Numbered from the stretch's first letter, positions 10,051 to 18,761 are shown. The stretch: DNA of 64,000 nucleotides from Pseudanabaena biceps (GCA_013361095.1 JAATWA010000001.1:3751001-3815000); one strand, 5' to 3'. Program-made: numbers and translations. The notes: generated by a model not told the origin, from the letters alone.

Positions 10051-10890
10051 TTAAGCATTAACTTTGCCGTAAAATACGCCGCGAATGATCACTTCCTTAG
10101 GCTCAACACCACCGAGGTCATTGTCAGAGGTTTGTTCGCACTCAAATGTACCAGCGATCTCACCAGTATCAGCATTAAGCTTTGCCACTTGCAAAGAAAA
10201 ACTACCCTTACTAGTGGAATCATCCTTGATACTACGATTATCAAATCCATTGCGCTTAGCTGGCAAAGCTTCGGCCGAGTCATAGCCGATCGCTAAACCA
10301 CGACCCTTAGGATCGATAAAGCCAGAACCACGGTAGGTAGGCACATCAGTAGTACCAATAAAATCAACCGAAGTGGTAATACCATTTACTCCAGCAGTTG
10401 TAGTGGCATTGTAGCCCTTGATTGTGAACAAAATTGCTACAAGTTCACCACCAGGCATTTTGACAGTAATTGGTTGATAGTCGAGTCCATCTGTTTCGAC
10501 TAGACTCAGGCTACCATCTGCATTACCAGTGACAGTTGCCTTTACAAAGTCAAGGCTAGAAGTAGAACGGGTAAGCAACTTGCTTGCCACAAATTCAGGT
10601 TTTTTGCGCTTGTTATTAGATTCTTCTTTAACAAAAAATGACGTTGGTTCTAGACAAAGCTCAGTGATTTGAGCAGATTTGCCAGCACCGATGGGAATAA
10701 AGTTACGACCGCCACGAGAAGTCCCAAGTATGTCAGGGCATTTGTTAGCTAAGCCAGTATTTCTAATTTGAGCATAGGTCAAACCTTGAGTACCTGCGAT
10801 CGCATGGTTAGCAAATAGTCCACTCGCTACCAACATACATAAGCTGACACACAATGTAAAAATTGCTTTCGTAAAAATACGAAATTTCAT
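10051..10890 (-). CDS. psbO: Photosystem II manganese-stabilising protein PsbO
   Basis: Extrinsic 33-kDa protein of photosystem II that shields and stabilises the Mn4CaO5 cluster on the lumenal side. The 279 residues include a signal peptide ending near NHAIAG, the N-terminal LTYAQIRNTGLANKCP segment with the first conserved cysteine, the second cysteine in ITELCLEP, and the conserved GGELVAILFTIKGY and SGFIDPKGRGLAIGYDSA segments. Length is normal. An AAGAGG ribosome site lies just before the ATG. The gene is monocistronic, with two hairpins directly downstream, as suits a highly expressed gene. Confidence 0.98.
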   Translation of the reverse strand: MKFRIFTKAIFTLCVSLCMLVASGLFANHAIAGTQGLTYAQIRNTGLANKCPDILGTSRGGRNFIPIGAGKSAQITELCLEPTSFFVKEESNNKRKKPEFVASKLLTRSTSSLDFVKATVTGNADGSLSLVETDGLDYQPITVKMPGGELVAILFTIKGYNATTTAGVNGITTSVDFIGTTDVPTYRGSGFIDPKGRGLAIGYDSAEALPAKRNGFDNRSIKDDSTSKGSFSLQVAKLNADTGEIAGTFECEQTSDNDLGGVEPKEVIIRGVFYGKVNA

Positions 10891-11118
10891 AAATAACCTC
10901 TTCTTAATTTGACGAATAGTATTTTAGGAATAGGATAAACAACTGATTACGAAGATTATCCTAACTTTATTAAAAAATACGATCTAGTTTTTGGATCTTA
11001 AATTGAGATCGTTAAGTAACCTATGGTGCTTTAGACTAGCGATCAAAGATGATCTAGTCAAAGACACTTAATCCGTAAAATTTCAATCAACATATTATCG
11101 CGCACGAGGGTACTTAGC

Positions 11119-11451
11119 TTGTCACAAACAGAAATCCAATCACAGAACCAATCGCAACCGCAAAAAGCTGCGAATATATCTGAGCTTGAGGCAACTGCTG
11201 AATATTTGTGGCAGATTGCCCAAGATCAAAGCGGCGAGCCTTCTGAACTACTCGAGATTTTGCGAGTTATAGAAGCTTTGCACAAGCGCATTCGCGATGA
11301 TCTATTTCAGCCTGCTTTACCAACTAGTCGTCATGAGTTGTTTAATTTGTTGCGAGACATTGAAACAAACGGAGGATGGCCCCATATTTACCGCATGAAA
11401 ATCAACGAAATATGTCGATATTTGGAACAGTCTGAAGAAGAAAAAGTCTAG
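11119..11451 (+). CDS. Conserved cyanobacterial protein of unknown function, TTG start
   Basis: About 110 residues, mostly helical and acidic, with a Gln-rich N-terminus (SQTEIQSQNQSQPQ) and the segment LEATAEYLWQIAQDQSG followed by RVIEALHKRIRDDLFQPALP. No enzymatic motif, signal peptide or membrane segment is visible. No ATG precedes the conserved-looking part; the TTG at 11119 has GAGGG about ten bases upstream and is the best start. It faces psbO divergently. I do not recognise a named family. Confidence 0.65.
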   Translation: MSQTEIQSQNQSQPQKAANISELEATAEYLWQIAQDQSGEPSELLEILRVIEALHKRIRDDLFQPALPTSRHELFNLLRDIETNGGWPHIYRMKINEICRYLEQSEEEKV

Positions 11452-11495
11452 AAAAAGCTTTGATTGTTAAGTAGTTAAAAATAGAGATCTAAGCT

Positions 11496-11590
11496 TATAG
11501 CGTTTCCCAGTCTAGTGAAGTAAGTGATTGTTTCCCAGCCAAAGGTTGGGAAACAATCCTCTATACCTCGCTTGCTTGAAGAGCGCTATA
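11496..11590. repeat. Hairpin element, family C copy 1
   Basis: Starts TATAGCGTTTCCCAGTCTAG and ends CTTGAAGAGCGCTATA, with an internal stem GATTGTTTCCCAGCC / GGTTGGGAAACAATC. The copy at 50479-50573 shares both ends but has a different matched stem. It occupies part of the 328-base gap between 11451 and petG. Confidence 0.7.
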
Positions 11591-11609
11591 GGGGTTGATT
11601 TATATTTAA

Positions 11610-11706
11610 TTACTCCTTTCCCACAAAAAACATTCGTTATAAAATGAATGAATGTCTGTGCGCGGCTTTGCAGCGATCAGACATTCATTCATTGGGAAGG
11701 GAGTAA
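11610..11706. repeat. Nested inverted repeat
   Basis: Outer arms TTACTCCTTTCCCA / TGGGAAGGGAGTAA and inner arms ATGAATGAATGTCTG / CAGACATTCATTCAT (11644-11658 and 11678-11692). The long complementary ends suggest a small MITE-like element. No coding potential. Confidence 0.65.
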
Positions 11707-11779
11707 AACTACTAACCTAGGTTAACTACTCAAAGCTAACAAGAGGCTTAAGCGCCTTGTCTATAACTGTTTTTGAGCA

Positions 11780-11878
11780 TTAAACTCGGCGATATTGCTG
11801 ATAAGCAGCAAAAAACAGTCCGCCGAGGGTAATGAAAATAAGACCGAGGCAAATGCCCGACAAAATTGGTTCTACCAT
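11780..11878 (-). CDS. petG: Cytochrome b6f complex subunit PetG (32 residues)
   Basis: Small membrane subunit needed for assembly and stability of the cytochrome b6f complex in the thylakoid. The translation begins [13 protein letters not shown], continues with a single membrane helix, and ends AAYQQYRRV, matching the PetG pattern (MVEPLLSGIVLGL...AAYLQYRRG). It is a few residues shorter than the usual 37-38, lacking the polar C-terminal tail after YRR. The ATG at 11878 is the only sensible start. It is preceded by AT-rich sequence and no other pet gene is adjacent, as is common for petG. Confidence 0.9.
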   Translation of the reverse strand: MVEPILSGICLGLIFITLGGLFFAAYQQYRRV

Positions 11879-11950
11879 AAATATTTATCAAACTCACTAG
11901 TTCAATAGTTTACAGCTCTTTGCGCTGTCTTATAGCTGTCGCCAAGGGTA

Positions 11951-11985
11951 AATTGACTGGCGGCGTTCCGCGCCGCCAGTCAATT
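11951..11985. repeat. Palindrome with a stem identical to one at 51964
   Basis: AATTGACTGGCGGCG and its complement around a 5-nt centre, followed by CTTGGGTTTTGATTTG. The same stem and right flank recur in the 50-bp palindrome at 51964-52013, but the left AAAACCCAAG flank is missing here. It lies upstream of petG. Confidence 0.7.
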
Positions 11986-12026
11986 CTTGGGTTTTGATTT
12001 GACCTGAAAAAAGTGGCTATAGCTAT

Positions 12027-12089
12027 AAAAAACAAGAAAAATTCAGAAAAGCTGGCTTTGCCAGCTTTTCTGAATTTTTCTTGTTTTTT
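12027..12089 (-). terminator. Very long perfect hairpin after the SGNH gene
   Basis: 30-bp arms with a 3-nt loop and no mismatch, rich in A on one side and T on the other, with GCTGGC at the tip. It lies 15 bases beyond the stop of the SGNH-like gene and probably terminates it; it is far longer than a standard terminator. Confidence 0.8.
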
Positions 12090-12103
12090 AAGACGGTCTA
12101 TAA

Positions 12104-13459
12104 TTATCGGACAATATTCTCGCCCAACAGAGGATTGGTAGCAGGTTGGACTACAAATAACCGCTCAATATTTTCATATAGTTTTTGGGCGACAATATCA
12201 TTAGCAGCTTCAGTGAGATGAATTGGATCAATAAAAGCTTGCTGTTTATTGTCCTGAAATAATCTATAAAAATTAATCAATTTAGGATTAGTTAACTTAG
12301 AGTTAAGCGTCTTTTCGGTAACTTGATATGCCTCAGCAATGCGATCGCGATATTCTTGTCCCAAAGATTTGATGATGCCATCTTCCTCCTTTGTAAACGA
12401 CTTTTCTTTACCTGTGATTTCTGGTTGCAATACCAGCATTGTGGGGATATTTGACGCTATTTTTGTCATCTGAAGGACATTGTAAGCATAGCGATCCACC
12501 CTTTTTTGTAATTCTTGGGGATCTTTGCTGAGTTGTTCGGCGCTAAATATTTGATAGTCCGAGTTAAAACTGTTTATAGAGGCAGGAGAAACCCATTTCT
12601 GCCAAGCTTTGACTAGATATAGTGAGTTTAACCAGTTATTAAATTGTTGGGACTGGTACTGACGATATTGAGCGATCGGATCGCGGAGCATCTGATCAAC
12701 GTTGCCTATTTCATTGGCAAGCTGATTGCTAGGCGATCGCAAATCTTCATAACCATCGAGAACAATTAAAGCATTTGGGCTATAGGCCATCACGCGATGG
12801 GCTAGTAGTGATAGCTCATTACCTGAGGTATAACCTGGTACAGCCGCCGCAATTACCCGATAGCTACCGTCACGAATACGGGGTGGTAAAGCTTGCATTG
12901 CTTCGATTTGGTCGGCAAAGTAAGGGGTTTCTTTGGGCTTAAATTTTTCAGGGCTAGCGCTTTGGGTGCGGACGCGATCATTGAGTAGCTTTTCGATTTT
13001 AAATGCTAAGGCTTTGGGGTTCTTTTCTGCCATGTTGGTAAAGGCTGTGGAGTTACCCAGCAGAAACAGGCGAATTTCACCAGCAGGTTTGTCAATCGGC
13101 ACTGACGAGTCTTGGCGGAAGCCTTGATCATTTATTTGCCAATATTCACTCTTTTGGTTAGGCAAAAGCTCGTAACCAAAAATGGGGCTGCGCCGTACCT
13201 GTAGCTGCCCAGCATCTGGCAGACCAGGATAGTTATTTCCATTGGCATCCTGCAACTTAAATGCATAGGACTGAGCGATCGCTACAGTTTTGTTAGGCGT
13301 AAGTTGATTTGTACCGCCTGTGGCTAAGACTGCTCCACGAGCAATTAACTCTGCGGAACAAATCAGAACGGGTATGCCGATCAAGATTAAAAGTAAAATG
13401 TTTCGCAACCAAGATTTGCGCTTGGTTTGCCAGGATGAAGAATATCGGGTTCTACGCAT
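12104..13459 (-). CDS. Membrane-anchored SGNH/GDSL-like hydrolase
   Basis: 451 residues: a basic N-terminus, one membrane helix (ILLLILIGIPVLICSAELIARG, about residues 20-42) and a large exported domain. The SGNH block I is LFLLGNSTAF (Asn replacing Asp before the presumed nucleophile Ser) and block V is DPIHLTEAAND (Asp and His). A GYED/LDGY segment matches block III position. Such proteins deacylate or esterify exported polysaccharides or lipids; the substrate here is unknown. It is followed by a perfect 30-bp-arm hairpin, and 13500-13546 upstream holds another palindrome. Confidence 0.75.
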   Translation of the reverse strand: MRRTRYSSSWQTKRKSWLRNILLLILIGIPVLICSAELIARGAVLATGGTNQLTPNKTVAIAQSYAFKLQDANGNNYPGLPDAGQLQVRRSPIFGYELLPNQKSEYWQINDQGFRQDSSVPIDKPAGEIRLFLLGNSTAFTNMAEKNPKALAFKIEKLLNDRVRTQSASPEKFKPKETPYFADQIEAMQALPPRIRDGSYRVIAAAVPGYTSGNELSLLAHRVMAYSPNALIVLDGYEDLRSPSNQLANEIGNVDQMLRDPIAQYRQYQSQQFNNWLNSLYLVKAWQKWVSPASINSFNSDYQIFSAEQLSKDPQELQKRVDRYAYNVLQMTKIASNIPTMLVLQPEITGKEKSFTKEEDGIIKSLGQEYRDRIAEAYQVTEKTLNSKLTNPKLINFYRLFQDNKQQAFIDPIHLTEAANDIVAQKLYENIERLFVVQPATNPLLGENIVR

Positions 13460-13499
13460 GACTAGGTTGCTAATGTGCGGGTTTCTAGCTTATTACAAT

Positions 13500-13546
13500 T
13501 TGATAACAATGGTGCGGGTGCTTCGCGCCCACACCATTGTTATCAA
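13500..13546. terminator. Palindrome between gloA and the SGNH gene
   Basis: TTGATAACAATGGTG class inverted repeat with a GCGGGTGCTTCGCGCCC tip; lies ten bases after the gloA stop, so it is the likely gloA terminator (minus strand). Confidence 0.6.
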
Positions 13547-13555
13547 GGTTTTTAA

Positions 13556-13939
13556 TTACTTAAGTTGAATTAATTCAATTTTGTAACCATCGGGATCTTC
13601 CACAAAGGCAATCTCGGTAGTGCCATGTTTCATTGGACCTGGCTCACGAGTTACTTTGCCACCTTTTTGGCGAATTGCTTCGCAAGCTGTGTAAATATTT
13701 TCCATGCCTAAAGCAATGTGACCGTATCCTGTACCAATCTCATAGCTTTCAGTATCCCAGTTATGAGTTAACTCAATTACGGCGCTATCTGATTCGTCGC
13801 CATAGCCTACAAAGGCAAGAGTAAAGCGCCCATTGGGATAATCTTTACGGCGGATGATTTTCATGCCGAGGACATTACTATAAAAATCTAGCGATCGCTC
13901 TAGATCACCAACTCGAACCATCGTATGTAAAACACGCAT
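13556..13939 (-). CDS. gloA: Lactoylglutathione lyase (glyoxalase I)
   Basis: 127-residue metalloenzyme converting the methylglyoxal-glutathione hemithioacetal to S-lactoylglutathione. It starts [20 protein letters not shown]; the metal ligands are visible as His5, Glu56 in VIELTHNW, His in YGHIALG and Glu near the end in GYKIELIQ. The spacing and length fit the Ni-type bacterial enzyme. Monocistronic; cytosolic detoxification. Confidence 0.95.
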   Translation of the reverse strand: MRVLHTMVRVGDLERSLDFYSNVLGMKIIRRKDYPNGRFTLAFVGYGDESDSAVIELTHNWDTESYEIGTGYGHIALGMENIYTACEAIRQKGGKVTREPGPMKHGTTEIAFVEDPDGYKIELIQLK

Positions 13940-13993
13940 TTTAAGTTCTTACTCCATATTGCTTAGGGTTTAGACGGATATTTCACATCTAGT

Positions 13994-14449
13994 TTAACGG
14001 TCATAGTCTTCATCATCTAGGCTCTTGGGTTCTACTAACCAGTCAGAGTTTTGACCACCAATAATCACCTCTTCGATCGCTACATATTCTTTGTCAAATT
14101 GACGCAGAGTATTAACCAATGTGTCGATCGCGATCGCGTCCGATGTCCCGAGATCTACCCAACAACGCGCCCATTCGTTTTCATATTCGAGATCGGTCAT
14201 GTTGTGCATTACCGACATCATCTCGTCATCGGCGGCTTGATTGTCATAGTCAAAGTAGCTAACGTCAATACCAGATTCTAAAACCTGCATATTGCAAGCA
14301 TTGAATCCGCCTAGTTTGCCTAGTAAAAACCACGAGTTAAATACTTCATCGATTAGTTGCTTCTCGGACTGAGATGGGACTTCTCTAAATTTTATCCAGA
14401 TCCACAGGTCAAACCAATCACATTCTCTAAATCTAACTTCCATAATCAA
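13994..14449 (-). CDS. DUF3531 family protein
   Basis: 151-residue soluble acidic protein. The segments CDWFDLWIWIKF, EVFNSWFLLGKLGGFNACN and ENEWARCWVDLGTSDA are those of the cyanobacterial/plastid DUF3531 family, whose function is unknown. The ATG at 14443 (MEVRFRE) is an equally good start. It stands between gloA and a copy of the 100-bp hairpin element. Confidence 0.8.
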   Translation of the reverse strand: MIMEVRFRECDWFDLWIWIKFREVPSQSEKQLIDEVFNSWFLLGKLGGFNACNMQVLESGIDVSYFDYDNQAADDEMMSVMHNMTDLEYENEWARCWVDLGTSDAIAIDTLVNTLRQFDKEYVAIEEVIIGGQNSDWLVEPKSLDDEDYDR

Positions 14450-14531
14450 CTTGCAGTTCTTGCAAAAATCTCGATAAGATACATTAATCAGATTAATTTT
14501 AGTCTATAGCGATTACCAATCGTTTTGGATT

Positions 14532-14636
14532 TACAGCAATTTCCGAGCAAACGAACTACAAGAATTTTTTTAAAAGTGTTGCTTTGCAACACTTTTAAAA
14601 AAATTCTTGGTTCAGGTTTGGGCGTAAAGCGCTATA
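14532..14636. repeat. 100-bp hairpin element, family P copy 1 (inverted orientation)
   Basis: Begins TACAGCAATTTCCGAGCAAACG, passes through a perfect AAGAATTTTTTTAAAAGTGTTGC hairpin and ends GTAAAGCGCTATA. Opposite orientation to most other copies. Confidence 0.8.
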
Positions 14637-14682
14637 GATCAGGCAAATGCTCAGACAAATTGAAGATAGCGAGGCTGACAGT

Positions 14683-15318
14683 ATGATTGCCCAAACCCAA
14701 GTTGATCGGCAGAGTGATCAATTAACTGATTTCCCGATATTATCAGCATCAGAATATCTCGAATGGGAAGCCACGCAAAAGTTTAGGCATGAATATGAAA
14801 ATGGGAAGATTGTCGCCATGACAGGAGGAACCATTCCCCATAGTCAAGTTGCCGCCAATTTTTCAGCATTACTGATTCCACACTTGCGCGGTAAAGGCTG
14901 CAAGGTTGCCATCAGTGATGCCAAAGTAATGACAAAATCTGCGAAATACTACTATCCAGACTTGGTGGTTAGTTGTGATGGGCGAGATCGCTTTAGCCGT
15001 GATTTTTTGCAATACCCCTGTCTGATCGCGGAGGTGCTATCTCCTGCGACCGAAGCACGCGATCGCGGTATTAAGCAGCAAAGTTATATGCTTCTTGATA
15101 CATTACAAACTTATATATTGATTACGCCAGAGCGCCCCAGAGTCGAAATTTACCAACGCCGTGATGATCGAGCTTGGGAATATGTGTCCGTTGCGATCGA
15201 TGGAGTAAATTTTGAGAATAGCGATCCTTTAATTGATATCGCCAGACTAGATTTACAATTTCCTTTATCGATTCTTTATGAAAATATTGATTTTCCCAAT
15301 CCGCTAGAAGGAGATTAG
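14683..15318 (+). CDS. Uma2 family (DUF820) PD-(D/E)XK nuclease-like protein
   Basis: About 211 residues. Uma2/DUF820 proteins are highly multiplied in cyanobacteria and have a restriction-endonuclease fold; their role is unsettled. Visible features are the N-terminal SASEYLEWEATQKFRHEYENG, the catalytic-type Asp in YYYPDLVVSCDGRD and the Glu/Lys region LIAEVLSPATEARDRGIK. The ATG at 14683 is chosen because GAGG lies eight bases upstream; the earlier ATG at 14647 has no suitable spacing. Confidence 0.85.
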   Translation: MIAQTQVDRQSDQLTDFPILSASEYLEWEATQKFRHEYENGKIVAMTGGTIPHSQVAANFSALLIPHLRGKGCKVAISDAKVMTKSAKYYYPDLVVSCDGRDRFSRDFLQYPCLIAEVLSPATEARDRGIKQQSYMLLDTLQTYILITPERPRVEIYQRRDDRAWEYVSVAIDGVNFENSDPLIDIARLDLQFPLSILYENIDFPNPLEGD

Positions 15319-15654
15319 TCAAAGTCAGAGTCTGAGACTTAGTGTTTGCATTTTATAGCTGATCGCCAATTGCTCTATATTGGCGAATATGTAGTATCAT
15401 CCGTCGAAATAATTTGATTTTAAAGATTTTGCACTATAGGCTACTTAGTGTTTTGTAACGATAAATTACGATACAGTGCTAAAGTTAGATTCAAATTAGT
15501 CTAAAAGTCTCAAGAGCCATGTGCAAAATTCTTGAGCGGGATCATAGAACGATCATCAAAAGCAATAAATCTAAAAATGTGTTGAGTACCATCCTTTCTT
15601 ATGACTGGGTGATCGCTGAAGCACACGTTCAGTCGTAAGGAGTATTTCCTACCT
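15319..15654. other. 336-base gap upstream of the LCP gene
   Basis: Mostly AT-rich with no strong hairpin. The only notable content is a 39-codon frame at 15519-15638 (begins MCKILERDHRTIIKSN) whose TAA stop overlaps the AAGGAG ribosome site of the next gene. It could be a leader peptide or chance; no similarity recognised. Confidence 0.4.
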
Positions 15655-17085
15655 GTGGCAACCAATCCCATCAATCTCGGTAAATCAGATTTGACCAATA
15701 AGTCATCTCCAGCTAAAAAATTTGTATTCAAACAGAAATGGACACTTTTTGTAGTGCTGTTTGTTGCCTTGTTATCGGGAGGTCTGGGCGCAGGGTTAGC
15801 CTATGTGTTGAGTAGTAGACCCTTTCAGCAGCGTCAATTATCCAGCGACGAAGCCGCAGTATTTAATAAAAATGCTAATGGCATGACCTCCGCGATCGCG
15901 GGCGTGCCGACTTTATCCAGACCAGTCAATATCTTGGTACTGGGGACTATCATCCTGACATCTGATTTGCCCGATGCCCAGTCCAAGCCTAAGGGTAAAT
16001 ATTTAGCGGAAGTTGATGATAACCTCAACGGAATGAGTGACGCAATGTTACTCATCCGTTTCGATCCCGCCACCCAAAAAGTAGCTGTCCTATCGATCCC
16101 CCGTGATAGCCGAGTCTATATTCAAGGTGTTGGAACGACTAAAATCAATTTCGCCAACTACGCAGGTGGAGCGTCTCTGTCAGCGCAAACGGTTAGTCAA
16201 TTGTTAGGCGATATTCCGATAGACCGCTATATTCGTTTTAACGTCAATGGTTTTGGCAAGTTAATTGATGCCCTCGGTGGGATCGATTTATATGTACCCA
16301 AAAAGATGAAGTATCAAGATGACAGCCAACATCTATATATCAATCTCAATGCAGGGCAGCAAAAATTAAACGGTAGTAAAGCAATTCAATATATGCGCTT
16401 CCGTCATGACGATTTGGGCGATATTGGTCGGGTGCAACGCCAGCAAGCTTTTTTCCGAGCTTTTATTGATCAAAAGTTGAAACCAGAGAGCATCACCAAG
16501 TTTCCTGAAGTTCTATCCATCGTTAAAGACAATATTGATACAAACCTATCTGTAGAAGAAGTACTAGCTCTAGCTGGCTATACATCTAAGCTTGAGCGTT
16601 CAAATGTGCAGATGCATATGGCTCCCGGACGTTTTAGTAATCCTGGCGAATTTGATAACCTTAGCTATTGGATATTAGACAATCGCCGTCTAGCCAAAAT
16701 CATGAACCAAAGCTTTGGAATCATGAAACAAGCGGACGCGAGTCCAGTCGATAACTCACCAAGTAATTTGAGAGTCGCCATCCAAGATAGTTTGCCGCAG
16801 CCTGAGGGTTCTAAAAAAGCAACTACGGTCTTGTCAAAATTAGGATATGACCAAGTATTTCCTGCAAGCGATCGCTGGTCTAAACCTCTCGCCAAAACTC
16901 AAATCATCGCCCAAAATGGCGATCGCGCAAGTGCGGAGAAACTCAGAGATGCGATGGGAATGGGGGAAGTGTTAGTTGAGTCCACGGGGGATATTGAGTC
17001 TGATATCACCGTAAGGCTTGGTAAAGATTGGTTTCAAGCCAACAATATTCCGATCAAGCCAGTGAAACCAACCACCAAATCTTGA
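15655..17085 (+). CDS. LytR-CpsA-Psr (LCP) family glycopolymer transferase
   Basis: 476 residues with a GTG start after AAGGAG. Cytosolic basic N-terminus, one membrane helix (about residues 26-50), then the LCP catalytic domain with VAVLSIPRDSRVYIQGVG, INFANYAGG, the conserved Arg/Asp set in YIRFNVNGFGKLIDALGGI and YMRFRHDDLGDIGRVQRQQ. A LytR_C domain follows from about residue 368. LCP enzymes attach polysaccharides or other glycopolymers to the cell wall from lipid carriers. Monocistronic, followed by a perfect hairpin. Confidence 0.93.
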   Translation: MATNPINLGKSDLTNKSSPAKKFVFKQKWTLFVVLFVALLSGGLGAGLAYVLSSRPFQQRQLSSDEAAVFNKNANGMTSAIAGVPTLSRPVNILVLGTIILTSDLPDAQSKPKGKYLAEVDDNLNGMSDAMLLIRFDPATQKVAVLSIPRDSRVYIQGVGTTKINFANYAGGASLSAQTVSQLLGDIPIDRYIRFNVNGFGKLIDALGGIDLYVPKKMKYQDDSQHLYINLNAGQQKLNGSKAIQYMRFRHDDLGDIGRVQRQQAFFRAFIDQKLKPESITKFPEVLSIVKDNIDTNLSVEEVLALAGYTSKLERSNVQMHMAPGRFSNPGEFDNLSYWILDNRRLAKIMNQSFGIMKQADASPVDNSPSNLRVAIQDSLPQPEGSKKATTVLSKLGYDQVFPASDRWSKPLAKTQIIAQNGDRASAEKLRDAMGMGEVLVESTGDIESDITVRLGKDWFQANNIPIKPVKPTTKS

Positions 17086-17110
17086 TTATTGCCATTGCAA
17101 AATAGAGCCG

Positions 17111-17179
17111 TAGCGCTTCGCGCTACATCAGTCTAAAACCCAAGAAGTGAGTAGCGCCGCTACTCACTTCTTGGGTTTT
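17111..17179 (+). terminator. LCP gene terminator region (two hairpins)
   Basis: A short TAGCGCTTCGCGCTA hairpin at 17111-17125, then at 17135-17179 an AAAACCCAA-flanked hairpin with 21-bp perfect arms and the tip GTAGCGCCGCTAC. Confidence 0.75.
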
Positions 17180-17226
17180 GAACTGATAAGAATAACAACA
17201 GATGTAGGTAATCGCTAAAAAATTAA

Positions 17227-17256
17227 TTGCCTAAGCACAGTTCGAGGTTGTACTAT
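17227..17256 (+). promoter_or_regulatory. Probable rpmB promoter
   Basis: TTGCCT, 18-base spacer, TACTAT; 35 bases before the start codon, followed by an AGGAGA ribosome site at 17278-17283. Confidence 0.5.
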
Positions 17257-17291
17257 ATTTGACTGGACTGAAAAAATAGGAGATTAGTACT

Positions 17292-17528
17292 ATGAGTCGC
17301 GTATGCCAATTAACAGGCAAAAAAGCCAATAACGCTGTATCGATTTCTTTCTCACACAAGCGTCATAAGCACTTACAACATGTAAACTTACAAGACAAGA
17401 GAATTTGGTGGGAAGAAGGCAAGCGTTTTGTAAAATTACAAGTCTCTACTAAAGCCATCAAGACTTTACAAAAGAAAGGTCTCGCTGCATTTGCTAAGGA
17501 AGCTGGACTTGACCTTCGCAAGTTTTAA
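17292..17528 (+). CDS. rpmB: Ribosomal protein bL28
   Basis: 78-residue basic protein of the large ribosomal subunit. Starts [22 protein letters not shown], the canonical bL28 N-terminus, and ends [10 protein letters not shown]. Has a clear AGGAGA ribosome site and its own candidate promoter. Followed by a 42-bp perfect palindrome that acts as terminator. Confidence 0.97.
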   Translation: MSRVCQLTGKKANNAVSISFSHKRHKHLQHVNLQDKRIWWEEGKRFVKLQVSTKAIKTLQKKGLAAFAKEAGLDLRKF

Positions 17529-17554
17529 TATAGCGATCGCTCAGCGAATAATTA

Positions 17555-17596
17555 GACAAAAAATAAGGCAGCGCTAGCGCTGCCTTATTTTTTGTC
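17555..17596 (+). terminator. rpmB terminator (42-bp perfect palindrome)
   Basis: GACAAAAAATAAGGCAGCGC and its exact complement with no loop bases, centred on AGCGCTAGCGCT. Confidence 0.8.
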
Positions 17597-17619
17597 CCAA
17601 TCAAGGTTAGGACAAGACT

Positions 17620-17672
17620 AAAACCCAAAAGATAGTTGCGGTGCGAAGCGCCGCAACTATCTTTTGGGTTTT
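17620..17672. repeat. AAAACCCAA-flanked hairpin
   Basis: AAAACCCAAAAGATAGTTGC... with matching right arm and GTGCGAAGCGC tip; member of the dispersed AAACCCAA/GCGC hairpin class. Confidence 0.75.
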
Positions 17673-17743
17673 AAAAAGGCGCAAAGTGCTGTATGTCTAG
17701 CAAATTACAAAAATAAAAGACTCAAATTGTTTGGTAATTTTTT

Positions 17744-18613
17744 ATGAAGATTGGGATTGTGGGCTTAGGATTAATTGGCGGATCTTTGGGCTTAGATTTG
17801 CTGGCGCAATCTTCAGAGTCAGAGCCTAACTACATCTGGGGAATTAGCCGCAGTCCTGACACCTGCAAACAAGCCGAAGCGATCGCCGCCGTAAATATCG
17901 CTAGTACAAATATTCAAAATATTCCCGATGTTGCCAATACCGATATTGTCGTTATCTGCACGCCGATCGCGTCAATCTTGCCGACTATTCAAGCTCTTGC
18001 GCCCCAGTTACCCCAGAACGTTATTTTTACCGATGTTGGCTCAGTCAAAGCCGCGATCGTAGAACCAGCTTCTAAAATATGCCAACAATTTGGACAGGGC
18101 TTTGTTGGTAGTCACCCAATGGCAGGGACAGCTTTTCAGGGAATCTCAGCAGTGGAGAGAAACTTATTTCAAAATCGTCCTTGTGTAATTACGCCTAGCG
18201 AAGATCAAGCTGCATTAGCAAAGGTGCGATCGCTCTGGCAATCAGTGGGTATGCAGATCTATGAAGCTAGTCCAGAAGACCATGATCGGGCGGTGGCAAT
18301 GATTAGTCACGCGCCTGTGATGGTTAGCGCTAGTTTGATCGCGGCTTGTCAGCAGGAAAGCGATCGCAGCGTTTTACAATTAGCTCAAAATCTAGCAAGT
18401 TCGGGTTTTAGAGATACTAGCCGTGTCGGTGGTGGTAATCCTGAGTTGGGACGGCTAATGGCGGAATATAATCAGTCGGCAATTTTGCGATCGCTCTATA
18501 CCTATCAGCAATCTTTGCAGTCTGTAATTAAGCTAATCGAGCAGAATCAATGGGCTGAACTAGAGGCTTTTTTGGCTGATACTCAAAGCGATCGCAATTT
18601 TTATGTTGAATAA
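17744..18613 (+). CDS. tyrA: Prephenate/arogenate dehydrogenase
   Basis: 289-residue NAD(P)-dependent enzyme of tyrosine synthesis; cyanobacterial members usually use arogenate and NADP. The nucleotide-binding GLGLIGGSLGLDL motif is at residues 6-18, the catalytic His in VGSHPMAG, and the family segments VICTPIASI, SHAPVMVSA and SSGFRDTSRVGGGNPELG follow. Monocistronic. The stop codon is followed at once by a perfect 27-bp-arm hairpin. Confidence 0.93.
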   Translation: MKIGIVGLGLIGGSLGLDLLAQSSESEPNYIWGISRSPDTCKQAEAIAAVNIASTNIQNIPDVANTDIVVICTPIASILPTIQALAPQLPQNVIFTDVGSVKAAIVEPASKICQQFGQGFVGSHPMAGTAFQGISAVERNLFQNRPCVITPSEDQAALAKVRSLWQSVGMQIYEASPEDHDRAVAMISHAPVMVSASLIAACQQESDRSVLQLAQNLASSGFRDTSRVGGGNPELGRLMAEYNQSAILRSLYTYQQSLQSVIKLIEQNQWAELEAFLADTQSDRNFYVE

Positions 18614-18670
18614 GCAAAAAGCCAAATAGAGTTGCGGCGCTTCGCGCCGCAACTCTATTTGGCTTTTTGC
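18614..18670 (+). terminator. tyrA terminator, 27-bp perfect arms
   Basis: GCAAAAAGCCAAATAGAGTT... paired perfectly with the right arm ending TTTGGCTTTTTGC, 3-nt loop. Starts immediately after the stop codon. Confidence 0.85.
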
Positions 18671-18752
18671 GAACCATAAGAATTTTTTTGAAAGTGTTTG
18701 CAACACTTTCAAAAAAATTCTTGTGGTTCAAGCTTGAGCGCTTTGCGCTGTA
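18671..18752. repeat. 100-bp hairpin element, family P copy 2 (left end shortened)
   Basis: GAACCATAAGAATTTTTTTG hairpin with GTGTTTGCAACAC tip and the right end GAGCGCTTTGCGCTGTA. The left GCGCTTTGCGCTC end is missing. Confidence 0.75.
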
Positions 18753-18761
18753 GCTAGATAG

